A stretch of DNA of 64,000 bases, taken from Pestalotiopsis fici W106-1. Taxonomy: Eukaryota > Ascomycota > Sordariomycetes > Amphisphaeriales > Sporocadaceae. Both the position numbers and the translations under genes were made by a program. The notes below the pieces were generated by a model that worked only from the letters and a program-made list of their open reading frames with translations, was not told the origin of the DNA and ran no database searches. Where the stretch lies: NCBI RefSeq assembly GCF_000516985.1, contig NW_006917096.1:1597606-1661605 (forward strand). Direction: 5' to 3'. The stretch's first letter is position 1; the number at the start of each line of letters is the position of its first letter. Positions 24,601 to 37,546 of the stretch are shown here, one piece after another.

Positions 24601-27600
24601 GCCCTCTCTCTGCCGTGGGACAATTTCAACTGGATCATCCAACCAGCTAGCAAACATCACCGCGAGACAATCCAATGCGCATTCTCGGACCACATAAACT
24701 TCAAACTTGGGTCGCGGAAAGCGTCTCGGTTGGTAGTTGTTGGCGTTTCCTGCAGACCAAGCGCAAGGCCGTTTTGTCGCTCTTGTTGGTGGCTCCAACG
24801 ACTCATCCTGGTGGAGGGTACTCACTCAGTCCCCTTGCTCGCTTCGCTCAGTTAAGTCTCGTGCTTGTGTGCCGTTTGACGAGGGCCAAGCATGCTCTCC
24901 GGCAACGGCAGATGAGGCCGGAAACCAAAACAAAAACAGCGAACTATTCACAGCGAGATAGAGTTTCCATCTTGCGCAAAGTGTGCATGATCCGAGAAGC
25001 GATATAGGAAAAGGGCGCTCAACGGCGCGGCGCGCCCTTCCCAACAGCCAGCCAGCCAGCCCTGTTGCCAGCCACAGGGAATGTAGGGCAGAGACTACTA
25101 GGTGTCAAGCGAATCGAGCCGCATTGCTAGCTCTCAAGCTCACGCAACCCACGGGTTGACGGGCCCTTTTTTTCAGCTGATGCAGGACTCATGTGAGAGG
25201 GAGGGCTAATGCCGCAACCCTCAGAAAACGATAGATAGGGCGGACGGGCGAGACGGGTCAAACGCAAGCAAGTCATCAATAATTTGATCGGGACTTTCTT
25301 TTTTCAGCTGGGCCTCAATCAGTAAGGCAGCGAGGCTAAAGGCCAACCTCCAGAATATTTTTTTCTCTCTTTTTGAGTCGCTGATGTTTGTTTGACTGGA
25401 GCTGCTTGAGTCAGCTCGGCATTTGCGTCATATTCAGCAGGTGTCTCCGTGGGGACGGTTAGGTATGCAACCGTCTCATGCAGCGGTAAAAGAGACCTGG
25501 AAAAAACGACCAAACAAAAGCAGACGAAAAGTAAACGCCTTTCTCGGTCGAACGTTGTAGTGTCCTGCTTGGCGGTAAACAATGCCAGTCAGTCATGGCC
25601 TGAATAAGGCTGTCGGAAAATTTTCTTTGGCAAGACGGCGTCGGGTCAGTCAGGGTTGCGTACGAATAGATGCTTCTAGGTTGCCAGTCGGAAGGGGAAG
25701 GTGTGCTGTTATGACGTCTGATTGGGTTCCTGGGTCAAGAGGCAGCAAATTGCAGAGAACAACAACGACGACGGCAGCAACAATAACGACATAACACGTT
25801 GAACCCATTAGTTTTTTTTCTCTCTTTCCTTTGGGAGAACAATTGATGCCAGCTTAGCAGTTGCCAGGTTACATGAGGCTGTGGCCCATGAAGATCACGG
25901 TCTGGACTCTAGACCATGCACCAAATAGCCGGGTTTGCTGAGACTACCCAGGGGATAGGACTGCTGGTTGGCTAGCAATAGCCATGATAAACGGAGAAGA
26001 TGGAGCCTCTCGCAGATCTCTTCTGATTTGTTCGCATTTTGACACGAAAGGCCTCGATCGATCGCTGCGGCGGAATACTGGCAAATTGGAGTCGGACAGA
26101 CAACAAGCAGCAAGCTTGACAAGGAGTTGTATGTAGTACAGAGTAGTGCTCTGTAGTCAGGTTTTCACCGTGGTAGAAGGACCCAAAAAGATCGCCTATG
26201 CCATGTTTACCACAATATAGACAGCGCAGCAGAGCTGATGACCGACCCTAGACAGTATTGGGCTTGGAGGCTACACAAGATCGACAACCGGCCTACGGCA
26301 AAGCCGTTTTGACTGCTTGCTGGGGCTCCAGGTTGGGAGGGAGACTTGGAGACCAACAATGGAATGTCCAAGCTCCTCGGCTGAGGGCTATTTTGGCTTA
26401 ATCGTGGCCGCGGAACCAGGCAGGGACCCAGCTAGGAAGGAAACAAGTCAAGGGCTTTTCGGGTTGCTCAGTCGGTACACAGAATCGTACCCACGACTCG
26501 ACTCATGTATTCCGTTTCGCTCACATCCGAGGGACCTTTTCTATTCTTACCCGCTAGATCTTCGGCTATGATTTGCTGCCGTGGCTGGGTGGTGGGAAGC
26601 AGTAGTCATGAGGGACCTTTCAACATTCGATAGCGTCGTCATGTTTCAACCCGAAGAGAGAGAAAAAATATGGAAACAAACCAAGAAAAATTGCTTCAGG
26701 CGCGCTGACGCCCGAACAGCAGGCCGAGGAAAATTTTGCACAGAAAAAAGCATTCCATATGACCAGTGTCTTTGCGGTAGCATATGCAGTGAAACATGGA
26801 TCGTTGTCTACCAACCTTGCAAAGGTGCTAGGTACTCATTGCCTGGTAGTAGCTAGCTCTCTGTTCTGAGGAGAGAATCTGAGCATGCAATCGTTTCAGA
26901 CGCGGCAAACGCATAACAGCGGCCGGCGCGCGCCAAGGGGTGACCCAGCGTCTATCTCTTGCTTTTGCTTGCTGTCAGCCGATATGCAACGAGACAGACA
27001 GTTGAGGTAAAGGTACGTAGTGTAGAGGGCAACCAAAAAACTCCAGCGGCCGTTGGCTGGCATCTTGGCGCAGGCCAAGGGTTGTTTTCGTTTTAGGCAC
27101 ATGTTTTGGTTCAATTTTTAGGTTGGTTAGGTAATGAAGTAGGTACCTAAGGTACCATCAATCAGCCAGCCAGCCGCTGGAAAGCGCAATCCCGGCTCGG
27201 ACATCCTGGCGACGATGGTATGTTGCGCAAGGAATGTAGAAATTTTTCTTGGTCGGATGGAGCAGGAAACAACGGTCAAGCCGTTGGCGTCAATAACAAT
27301 GACAGGAAACGGAAACTATGAAATGTTCCCAGAGCTTGTTTGTAGTAGTAACACACCTTTTGCTGAAATGGAGGTGCGGTGCTCTCAGTAAGCCCACGAA
27401 ATTCGTCGGGTCGGCAAGGCCGGGTATGCAGCAAGGACGCAACTCAATCTTGTCCGGCGCCCGACTAGTCTTTTTCTGGAATAATTCTAGAAACCGTCGT
27501 CGGCCTTCGACAAGTCTTCTAGAACCATTCCCGACATGGCTTAACAACTCCATCTTTGGATAAGCCCATTACGCAGCGCACCCAGTACGTACTTTTCCCA

Positions 27601-30600
27601 CCCAGTACCGACTACCGAGCAAACACCTGCCCAGTAAAGCGGCATCTCCATTCAGAAATCGATCGTCCGGGCGACTGGTCAATGAACCGGCCAACGGTGG
27701 GGAGAAGCCGGCGCAGTTTTAGTCTTCAATAATTTTCCGCAGCGCTTCGATCGATGTTGACGATCCAAACTGAGAGGGCGAGGGGGGGTAGACGATGTCT
27801 CTGGATAAGGAAGGCCCAGGTAAGGAGGATGGAGACAATCACCTAGGCATGCTGACAAAAGAACATTGAAGCAAACCCCATAGATACGGCAGAGTGATAG
27901 CACTAATAGATTGCAAGTACGCACGTATGCTGAATTAGATGCGTAAAATGTACACCTAGGCTCTGATTAAGGTTCGGTCGAGGACGTAGGCTGGGTTTTT
28001 CAAGCGAGAGGGAAAGTCTGCTTGCTGAGGATGGTCTTGTATGATTCGAGTTTCTTCATGAATCAGGCACTTCATGATTCAATTTATTGCCAGATATTTC
28101 CATAATCGACGAGGTAATCTTGTGGCTGGCTTCGCTCAACGCCTCGCTCCACCTAGTACTCTTCAGCCTTCTGCGAGTGACGACCACCATCAGCGTCTAT
28201 TGAATATGGATGTCATGTCTAGCTCGTTTATTGAATGGAATGTGTGCGGCTCGCAGCAATCACTGGGACGCGCCACGAGGTTTTGGCATGATATGAGCAC
28301 AAGCGTTGTGAATAGCTCGTTCATTATAGTTACCATTCGGGTAGGAATGATTGCAAGCCTCCAATTAAAGTTGTCTGATACTGTCGTCCATGTCTGGAAG
28401 AGTAAAAACGCCCGAGATTTCCCCTGTCTCCTCTCAGATACAACAATTGCGACACTCACACTGTTGCTCCGAATAGATGTACACAGTGGCATAGCATTCA
28501 TTCCTCGCAAGGCTGATCTTTGTCTCTTCTTAGCAGTAGTTGGTAGTACACTAGCAGCAGCAGCAGCAGCAGCCGCAGCATGTGCGACGAATGTTGGTCA
28601 GACTGGCTTGTGATCGATCCTACTTTAGCATCCTTTGACCTGGGAGTAGCGCTTATGTCTTATGATGCAATTTGCGGCTCTGGCCAATCTGATGCTTTAG
28701 AAACGGAGAAAGCATACATATCTCCAGACAGTACCTGGGTACACGGCACCCTTTTTGACATGCGACGGTAAGAACAGCGAGGAACTAAAAGCAATGTCGT
28801 ATACGCAACCTGTGCAAAGGTGGTGTTGTCGCTATTCGATTTTCCTGTTAGGCCAGTCGCGACATTTCTCGCCCATCCGTGCGTACCTGTCAAAAGTCAC
28901 AACTGCCGATACTAAGACATTGATCGACAATGGCACATATGGGGCGCAACAATTGATACCGAATGCGTTTCGTGTGACGGATCCAGCAAGAACACCACAT
29001 TCATTTTGGTCAACGCACAGCCATGTATGGATCTTCATTTTGCCTAGACATATTGAGCATAAATTCGTGTAGGACTGTTAATCCCAGCGGCTTCTGTTAT
29101 GCTGTGCAGTGGCGACATCGGCCTTTGCTGAAGAGCGGCGACGGTATGGCTATGGAGCCCTGTCACAAATGGTTCCCCCCTTATAGCCTTGGCGAGGTTT
29201 AAAACAACGGGGAATGAATACTAGTATCTAGATAAATGCTGGATATACGTAGGTAAGCTGTGGTCGCACACTGGTGAGATTCGCTACGTGAACACACAAG
29301 ACTGCATGCCGAGGTCTGCTTCGAGTGGGCGCGGAATATGAGTGAGTTAGGAAGGTGGCATTCTGCGGATAAATCATGGCGTGCGCCTGGAGGTGTGGTC
29401 CGCCCTCATTTCTTTGCGCATCTACTCCGTACCCAAGCTACGAAAAAGGGAAGTGTCTGATGCAGGAGTTTCCCTCTCGCAGACTATCGACTGGACACTC
29501 GTGGTCTTTTGGCAGTCTGGATGCATTTTTGGCAATGAAGGGAGGCAGAAAAAAAAAGGGAGGTACGAGAACGCTCGGGGATGCAAAATAGGCGTGCCCC
29601 GGAGGAGCGGCGGGCGGGTTTTTGTCAGGAAGCCGTCGGTCATGGGCAACATTGGAACTTTAAACGAACAAACAATAGAGCGCACTGCCCAAACGGATCT
29701 CGGATAGTCAACGTAATCGCGAGGAGCAGCAAGTGGTGCTTCACGTAATAGAGTATCGCAACGCTCCGTATCCCGAGCCGATCTGGCCTGAGCTGGGCCC
29801 CCGTTGCAAAGCACAGACAGAAAACGAGTTGAACAGCGCAGTCACCAGTGAAGCCTGAAGCCAGAAGCCCGACAGAGGCCTGATAATAGTGTGCAGGAAA
29901 AGGGCCCGTATATGATCTGAGTGTCTGGAGAGGGCGGGGCGCAAACAAAGAAACACTTTGAAACCTTCATGATCGTCAAGCAGCTGCGTCCCATTCCATT
30001 CTTTTCTGCTGACATCTCGTGGTGTTGTGCATAATTACCTACCCAGTACAACACCACTACTATGTATCCCACCAACCTTACGATGGAGGCATTACATCAG
30101 GGACAGGCACGCGATGTAGGTATTGCGTAGGCGATGACAGCAACCGGCAAGCTAGTGGCGTGCTTGTGCTTGTTCTCGAAGGCGACGGCCAGCCTCTATT
30201 GGTGTCGACCTACCATACCTGTACACTACACTACCCAACTCCAGCTAGGGAGGGGGGCCCCCTGTGAGGGTCGGCATGTACGTAGGTACTATGACCTCGA
30301 ATAATACCCCGCCAGTGGCCGCCTTTGGCTGCTCTTTCTTTGACTGTCCCGTCAGCGGCATCAGGTGCTTCTTTTTCTACCTGACTGTTGCTTACATATC
30401 CATCCTGTACGCCCCGCCTACCAAGTATCCGTACGTTTACCCTAGTCTACACTATGGACGGTATGACTGACTATGAGCCAGCCCAGTGGCCATTTTTCTT
30501 CTTTGGATCCGCCCTCGCTGCTTTAATCGGGCCTCAGCAAAGGGGGCAACAGAAGGGTGGGGTCCGTGTCTAGAAGGTCTTTCTCTCTAGCTGAAAAGGG

Positions 30601-33304
30601 AGTAATAAGGCGTCAATCTCTTCAAAGCCCCAGTCGTATGTGTCATATGATTGGTTCAGGGTTGTCTCTCCCATTCTTCTAGTGCCTTTCTAGCGTCGCG
30701 CCACAATGATCATCTCTGCCTGGTTTCGTCAAAATGCACTGGGAAGAGCCCCAATCGCATGTACCGCAGCTGGCATGATGGCACAGGCAGCCTCCTTGTT
30801 TCCCGTTCCCAGGCTTGGGGTTGTCCGACAAAGACCGTGCGGAAGCCTGCTGCTGGCTGTGAGGAACATTCTGTACCCATTCCAGAAGCATCCTGCTGAA
30901 AAGTCCTTTTTCTCATTGTCTCCTATCCTCCTGCAAGAACAAGAAGGTTCTGATGATTGGCAGTCGTGGCACGAGAAGGAAAAAAGGGAGGGGGCCTTGT
31001 TGGGCAAGTCACCTCAGCTCAGCACTTGGGTACTTCCTTGTTGGTAAGCGAAGTATGGAACAGAGCCTTGAAAACCTTCTTTTGCATTCAGGAATATCCA
31101 GCGTATCAAATGGATGCCATGATGCGCAAAAGAATGCTTTATGAAGCGTACATGGTAAATGTAGAAGAGCCGCTAGTCAATGTATATGGCATCAACAGCG
31201 AGACACACAGGAAACAGAAACACATACTACATTACATTGCAACATGATAAAATATCTAGTGATTGACACACTGACTGACTACGGGCGGCCGAAGCCGAAG
31301 CCGATGCCAAAGAATGGGAATTGCAATTTTTTTTCTTCTTCTTCCCCTGGCATGGGCAGAAGAGAGGCAGAGGGAAAAGATACTTTGTCTTGACCGTTCG
31401 TTCAACTATACTCGAACTTCTACCACACTGTACGGCAGTACGAGTGGCTTATCCCTGCACCCGACCCATACCCACCCGCGGTAGTCACCCAGCCCCTGCC
31501 AGGCCCCCCGTCAGGCCCCTGCCCCAGTCTCGGTCCTCCAAGCGATCAAGTACCCTACAGTGCGACTGGGGTGTTGGATGGAACCTCCGGCCAGGGCATG
31601 TCCATGTTCACCAATATCTACCTACCTTAGATACTCCCATCCCGGGCGTCTCTGCCTCTTTTCCCCCCCTCCCCTTCTTCAACCCAAGACCTCTCACGCA
31701 CCCTGCCTGCCTGTCTCCTGCCTGCAGCAGAGTGCAGCGGTCTAATCAAGTGTCGGCTGCATCTCATTTGTATCAAGTCCTTCCCCGTCCTGCACGAAAA
31801 CGATCAACCGACATACAACATACATAGTAGTACTACTATCCCTCTTTCTACTACTACTACTATTACCACGTATTTTTTTTTTAACCTACTTACATTACTT
31901 ACACATACATACGTACTCCATCCGACTACTGCAGAGGAGCGTCGTGGTCGCGAATTTGTTCCCAGGAAAACTACCGGGCAAGCCAACCCCAATCCACCTT
32001 ACAACAACAAACCAACCGAACCTCCATCACGATTAGCATCTCGTGCCTAGATCTCTTGGAATAAAAGTCCGCTCTACAGCCGCCCCCACCACCCCAACTA
32101 CCATCGTTCGTGGTCGCTCGCTGGTTGCTGAGCTAACTAAGGCATTGCACCAGCCTACGGAACTTGCGACGCTTGCTTAGATCGTTGTGTAGCTGGTCCA
32201 ACACCCACAAGTGACTTCTTGTCCAACTAACGCTGACGACACTCCACCTTCGTCACCAGATTGCACGACCGGCCCGCTCGTTGTGCTGATTTACCGCGAA
32301 CTTGCCTAATCATACCATCTGCCCGGTTCTCTGGGTTCTGACTCCTTTAGTCCTTGTCCACCTTGGCGACGAAGACGCGGCTGGCTGGTCCAAGGGGGAG
32401 AGAAAAAAAAAAAAGAACTATCTTCCTCTTCTGCTAAAACTGCCTTTGTTGCTTTCTTCTCACTCACTTTACCTGCTTCTTATTCCATCCAAAACCACCC
32501 ACATTTACCGGGTTTCAGAGAGAGCGAGAGGACGAGACTAGAAACTTTCACACATACCAGGCCGCAAGCAAGCATCCTATTTGCCGCCAGCCGATTACTG
32601 TCTTGCAACCTCTGCAGCGTCTAGCACCAAAGCCTATCTGGCACCACCTCGCACCCTGCCGCCAAAAGCGAAACTCTATTTCTTGGCCAGCCCGTCCTCG
32701 ACTGTTCCGGTACAATTGTCCCGGTAGATTGCTAATCTTGCGGAATACCCCCGCATCGATTTGTTGTTTGGCTATCGTTGGAAGGACCTCGCCATCGTTA
32801 CGGCATCTTCGACGGGATCTACATCTTTGCGTCACGTATTCTGGCTTCATATTATTCCAACACCGTCTTCGTGAATCACGTTGATTCCCTTTCAAAAATT
32901 TCTCCCTCCGTGGTCGACTCAACGGGCTTCACCAACACAGAGCCCATCTGATCACGCTTGGACCCTGACAACTTGCAGAGACGACCCGCGGGATACCGTC
33001 GATTTCTGCTCTAGTGTCTTGAAGATCGCCAAGTCCCGTGCTCTAGCTTCTGGGATTCCATAATACTCAGGTATACACTGATTTGCCGGGGAAAAGAACC
33101 AAGAAGAAGTAGCACTATCTTGACCCACGATCTGCTGTTCTAACTCGTCTTCGCAAGACTTTGCGGGGATTTACATTGCCATTGAATGGAGCAATAGCTT
33201 TAGTCGGGACGGATTTGCAATCGCAGGACGTCTCCTGTCTGCTTCTCTGTCCATCAGGCATTTTTGCTCACCACCCGCTTGGGTAGTCTTGAATTTTTGA
33301 AAGC
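21672..33304. other. 11.6-kb region without a recognisable gene
   Basis: Read on both strands; no frame shows a known family, and splice-joined candidates did not build a credible protein. The longest frames (22949-23464 minus, 28074-28613 plus) are low-quality. Simple tracts include CT repeats at about 22351, A/T runs, CCAGC repeats at about 25047 and 27165, a GCA run at 28554-28573 and CTA repeats near 31848. Composition is near the genome average, so this is not a strongly mutated AT-rich repeat island. The last 2 kb (31300-33304) are pyrimidine-rich and probably hold the promoter and long leader of the RGS gene. Confidence 0.5.
28554..28573. repeat. Short GCA/AGC microsatellite
   Basis: About seven tandem GCA units, extended by the imperfect CGCAGCA. 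It lies in the gene-poor region. Confidence 0.8.
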
Positions 33305-35194
33305 ATGGGCAGGAACAGATTGCGCGGTAACTCACCAACATATTTGACCCCTTCTCCGAAAGAAATTACACCACCTTCGTCGATCTACGGAGACTGGGAC
33401 ACAGAGACGGCCATGTCTCGATCACGGCCAGGTAGTCTGGCGATTCCTCGCACATCGTCACCCGGAGCCAGACTTCCATCATTGGGCGAAATTCTGTCCA
33501 ACACCGCTCCACCGCCGTGGACGCTCAGCGCATTTACTGCATATTTGTCACAAAATCATTGTCTGGAAACACTCGAATTCCTCGTGGAAGCAGACCGCTA
33601 CCGGAAAGCCTATGAGGATCACTTCATGAACCAAGAACACGAGCTACAGTCCGAGGATGAGAGCGTTTGCGATACGTGGCAAAGGATCATGCAGGCGTAC
33701 ATAATGCCGTACAGCCCCCGAGAGGTTAACCTGCCCGCTCCCGTCCGGGACCGTCTGCTACAGCTCGAATGTTCCGACTCGTCCGTACCACAACCATCCG
33801 AGCTGGAGGAGGCAGTCAGCATCGTACTCGAATTGATGACCGACTCGCTCTTGTATCCATTCCTCCAATCTGTTGTACAATCTGAAGCTCATGGACAAGA
33901 GGTTGTTGGCGAGAGAAAGAGCAGATCGCGACTTCGTATACCCAGAGATTTGATCCATTCCTCCGCTGAGGAGGGATCGCAATCACCAAAAACAAGCTTT
34001 CTTCCACTCCTCCTCGGTCGCAGCAGTCCAGTTGCCAACCGTTCCAACTCTGGCTCTGGTGGTTCTGCTTCAGGATCAGGCCTGGGTTCCGAACACATGG
34101 AGGTCGATCTCGTTGCCGACGATAGCAGCAGCCCAAACACAACACCAGGCACAGAGCCCATGACACCCCCAACCACGCCACCTACCTCGGACTTCACATT
34201 CACTTCCCCTAACAACCTGCATCGGGCGCTTACGGGAAACAGCTGGAAGAGGATGGGTGCTCGCCTAGGCATAGGCAGAAAGCACCGGGCGACGCGTCAC
34301 TCTCAGCCAACAAACATGCCCACAAGTGCGGCGCCAGAACCACTGTCCTCAACCCGCTCTGGACCAGCTTCCTTATAGGAAGCACAGGTTACACCATTCA
34401 ATGTTACTTCTTACAGCGCATATATTCCCCCGGCAAGTTCGTCTCCTCATGGTGAGTCTCAGGAATTTTCGAGACCATCCTGGGAAGACCCGCACCCTGG
34501 GTCAAGAATACCAATCAGCACGGCCCCAGGGGCCTGTGGATATTCGCATGCACTTGAGAGGGGTACATTAGATGGTGTAGCCGCAAAAGCCGGGGGCACT
34601 TACTCTTATACAAGGCCGTTGGTCCGCAAAAGTTTGAGGACACGGCATCGCAATCCAGCACCAAGACACTTGAAGGTGCCGGGGGTCGAACATGACGACC
34701 CAAATATATTATTGGAATCGTCCATACCGTCCAATACCATCGCGTCAAAGTATCTCGCGCCATCGCCATGTCTTTCAGGGTCTGGTCCGATCTCGCCTTT
34801 AGCTTTGGAGCTCGACACGGATACCGAAACAGAAGTTGGGATACTACTAGAAGACCCTGATAGGGACGAGGTCAAGGTTGCCGAGATACCTTCGTCGTTC
34901 GCATCGTTTACCGATCTGTCCAGTTTTCTTGATGCATCAGTCGACGACGAAGTCGACTTTGGTACTACTCCAGTCTCTGTTGTAGGACCTGGTGCACGGG
35001 GCTCGTACGACACACTTCAGTCACCTGATGATCTCTACGGCTGGGAAGCCGAGCTCGAACGCAAGGTCACGTGTGGTATTGCCAACACTGATATTTGTCG
35101 ATGTGACGCATATCAGTACGACAGACCGAATAGTAGCAGCAAGCGGGGGCTGCTTCATCGTGTCTTTACGTCTGGCCGCAGACCTTCTTCTTGA
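33305..35194 (+). CDS. RGS-domain protein (Rgs2/RgsB-like) with frame crossed by one in-frame TAG
   Basis: From ATG 33305 (AAGCATGGGC) the frame codes 357 residues to a TAG at 34376-34378, then remains open in the same frame for another 271 codons to a TGA at 35192-35194. The RGS domain covers about residues 58-190, starting SLGEILSNTAPPPWTLSAF and containing LETLEFLVEADRYR and a long helix ending LLYPFLQSVV. A Ser/Gly/Thr-Pro tail follows. The part after the TAG is Ser/Asp/Glu-rich and ends with DLYGWEAELERK and a basic KRGLLHRVF segment, so it looks coding. A 57-bp in-frame intron (34326-34382, GTGCGG donor, TAGGAAG tandem acceptor) would remove the TAG and give 610 residues; stop readthrough or a nonsense mutation are alternatives. 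The family promotes GTP hydrolysis on G-alpha. The RGS part is certain, the 3' structure is not. Confidence 0.75.
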
Positions 35195-36117
35195 GTTCGT
35201 CCAGAAATGGCAGGACTTTAGAGTGGTCGGGCCACAACAACAATTCTTAACAACGGAACAAAATTTCATTTTAACAACACTGAATCAGTGTCAATTCGGA
35301 ACCGCAAGTAACGACCACGATAGACAAAAGAGGTTCATTGGACTTTGGCGAGGCGTTCAAGATATCACGACATGGAGTTTTATGATTCAACATTTTGGTT
35401 TTCAAGGATATCCTCACTCCTATTCGTTTTTGGGAGACAGTATCATCATTATCATCATCTTGTTCTGGCCTCGACGCCATTACAGGGCTTTGAGAATTTC
35501 TAGTGCATTTTATTTTGGGAAGCTGCTTGCTTGGGTTGATGGTCAACGCATATCATGAGCATTGCAAATGGAGTTTTTGACCGGGCATGGCATGAGCGCA
35601 ATTGTATGATGACAGCGACATGGAATGATGGGATTGCATATTAATGCGAGGTCGGACTCGACCCAAAACCTCTGCGAGAGCAGACATTAGCATTACCGGA
35701 CGAATAGATGTCCGAGATGATACCACAAAAGAAATGCATCATGGTTCACCAAGCCACATTCAATTATTGTAAACCGACTGCTATGTACTTTGTGATTGAC
35801 ATGTCACAACTAATCCAGATATGATAGTAAAAGACATGTCGCGGGTGCGGCCATGTTTCTATTATCCCGACAGCTCAACTGTTTCTAGTCCTTGAGATCA
35901 CACCAACGACGTAAATCTCAATGGGCTGGCTTCATGGAAGACGATATTCTTTTGCATATGATCTTCTTTTTCATTATGTAGTACTTGGCCTTTCTTTATC
36001 TGTCTTCAGCCCGATGCTATATGTCATTCTTCTCCGTTTTTACAAGAATCCACGATTTAGCAGTCCGCACTTTGGAAACTTTTTAGCAGCATCCCGTGAA
36101 AATGTCTTTCCGCTTTC
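35195..36117. other. Convergent 3' region between RGS gene and CIA1
   Basis: Holds the 3' UTRs of two genes transcribed toward each other. No gene or notable repeat seen; a TCATCATTATCATCATC stretch occurs near 35443. Confidence 0.5.
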
Positions 36118-37546
36118 TTAAGATAGTTGCCATGGCCGCACAATACCGTCGTCTCCCGTTGTGACCAGCATCTCCTCGACGCCTCTCCGCTCTGGCGGGC
36201 AACCCGAGTCGAAGCGTTTACACCACGTGACGTGGTTGATTTCGTACGGGCCGTGAGCATTTGATGTTGTTGCCACGATATTCCACAGTGACGATGACGG
36301 TGATTCCGCCGCTGATGTCGTCTGTCCGTTGGTCATGTGGACGTCCCCGTCTAGCTCGGCAGCTGCCTCGGCATCTGTCGTTGCATGTACGTTGTTGTTG
36401 TTGTTGTTGTTGCCGTCGGCCTCGCGGTACACGGCCACCACGCCGTCGCTGCCCGTGCTGGCCACGAGGCCTGACTCGGCGCTCCAAGCGGCCGAGTAAA
36501 TGTCCCCGGGTGTGCGCCTTGGGCAAAACGGCTGTACACGACCACTCCTCCTTGAGCGAGCGCCTCATGGTGTTGGGTATCCCGCCGAGGCCACCCCAAG
36601 CATGCTGCGGGCGGTCCTGGGCGCCTTCCTCATCGCCGTCGTCTGACTCCTCGTGCAGCGTCCACACGCGAATGGTGCCGTCGGCGCTCCAGGTCAGCAG
36701 GCGCGGGAACCGGTCGTGGCGGGGGTTCTGCTCCCACTGGACGCCCCAGACGGTGCCGGCGTGGCCCTCGAGGACGGCGACGCAGACCCACTCGCCGTCG
36801 CCGTCCTCGCGCCAGATGCGGACCGTGTCGTCGTAGCTGGCCGAGGCGAGCACGTCGGACGAGTAGCGGCCGCGGTCGTTGCGGTTGGGCGTGTCGGGAC
36901 ACCAGGCCACGGCCTTGACGTCGCCCTCGTGCTCGTTGAGCACCGCCACCGTCTCCCACTCGTCGTCGGCCTCGGTCACGCCCACGTCCTCCCAGATCCA
37001 CACCGACTTGTCCCGGCTGCACGTGGCCAGGTACTGTCCGCTCGGCGAGAAGACGACCGACTTGACCTCGGAGTCGTGGCCCTCGAGCACGAGCGTGAAT
37101 TCCCAGTCCTTTTCCCCTTCGTCGTCGTCGTCATCGGACCCTGCTCCTAACCTGTTGGTACTTGTCGCGGCCGTCACTTCGGTCTCGAGGTTGGCGCCGC
37201 CATCGGATGGGCCTTCCCAGCGCCAGAGTCCCGCGGTCGAATCAAAACTGCCGCTCACCAGACACAGCTTTTGGGGCCCAAGATTCGGCTTCCAGGCGAC
37301 GGAGCGGACGGAGCGCGTGTGGCCGCCCGTCAAGGTGCTGTGCGAGGTCAGGGACGAGAGGGAGAAGACGGTGACGGCCTTTTGGTGCGCCGTCGCGAGG
37401 AGGGGCAGCGTTGGGTGCGGTATCGAGGCCCAGGCGCGCTCATACAAGTCTGGTTTGAGGGTGGGGAGGGCCGTGAGCGTAAGGGAGTGGTTTGCTTGCG
37501 CCGGCGAGGTCGTTGTCGCTGGTCCCTCGGGTTCCGTGTTCGACAT
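36118..37546 (-). CDS. CIA1: Cytosolic Fe-S cluster assembly WD40 protein CIA1 (Ciao1), with apparent frameshift
   Basis: Starts at 37546 (GAGCCATGTCG) and would be a single exon. The seven-bladed WD40 propeller is readable: GHTRSVRSVAW, GHDSEVKSVVFSPSG with CSRDKSVWIWE, EHEGDVKAVAW, GHAGTVWGVQW, AHTR-DIYSAAWS, and a final GDDGIVRPW. This spacing and the insert-rich loops match Cia1, the CIA targeting-complex subunit that docks cytosolic and nuclear Fe-S apoproteins. The frame breaks inside the blade with AHTRDIYSAAW: the run CCCC at 36504-36507 (plus strand) has one base too many. Without it the frame continues to the TAA at 36118-36120 and gives 475 residues. A seven-Asn run (GTT repeat at 36391-36411) sits in a loop of the last third. 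Because the protein is essential in yeast, an assembly error is the first explanation. Confidence 0.88.

Noticed and set aside
28074..28613. 179-codon plus-strand frame
   Set aside because: Ends in a poly-Ala run made by the GCA microsatellite; no domain and no splice continuation.
34326..34571. Separate 81-codon gene overlapping the RGS stop
   Set aside because: It is the frame produced by a first-AG splice, with no domain; the in-frame continuation to 35194 explains the region better.
35645..35670. Possible tRNA B-box (GGGTCGAGTCC on the minus strand)
   Set aside because: It forms only a short local hairpin; no A-box or cloverleaf.
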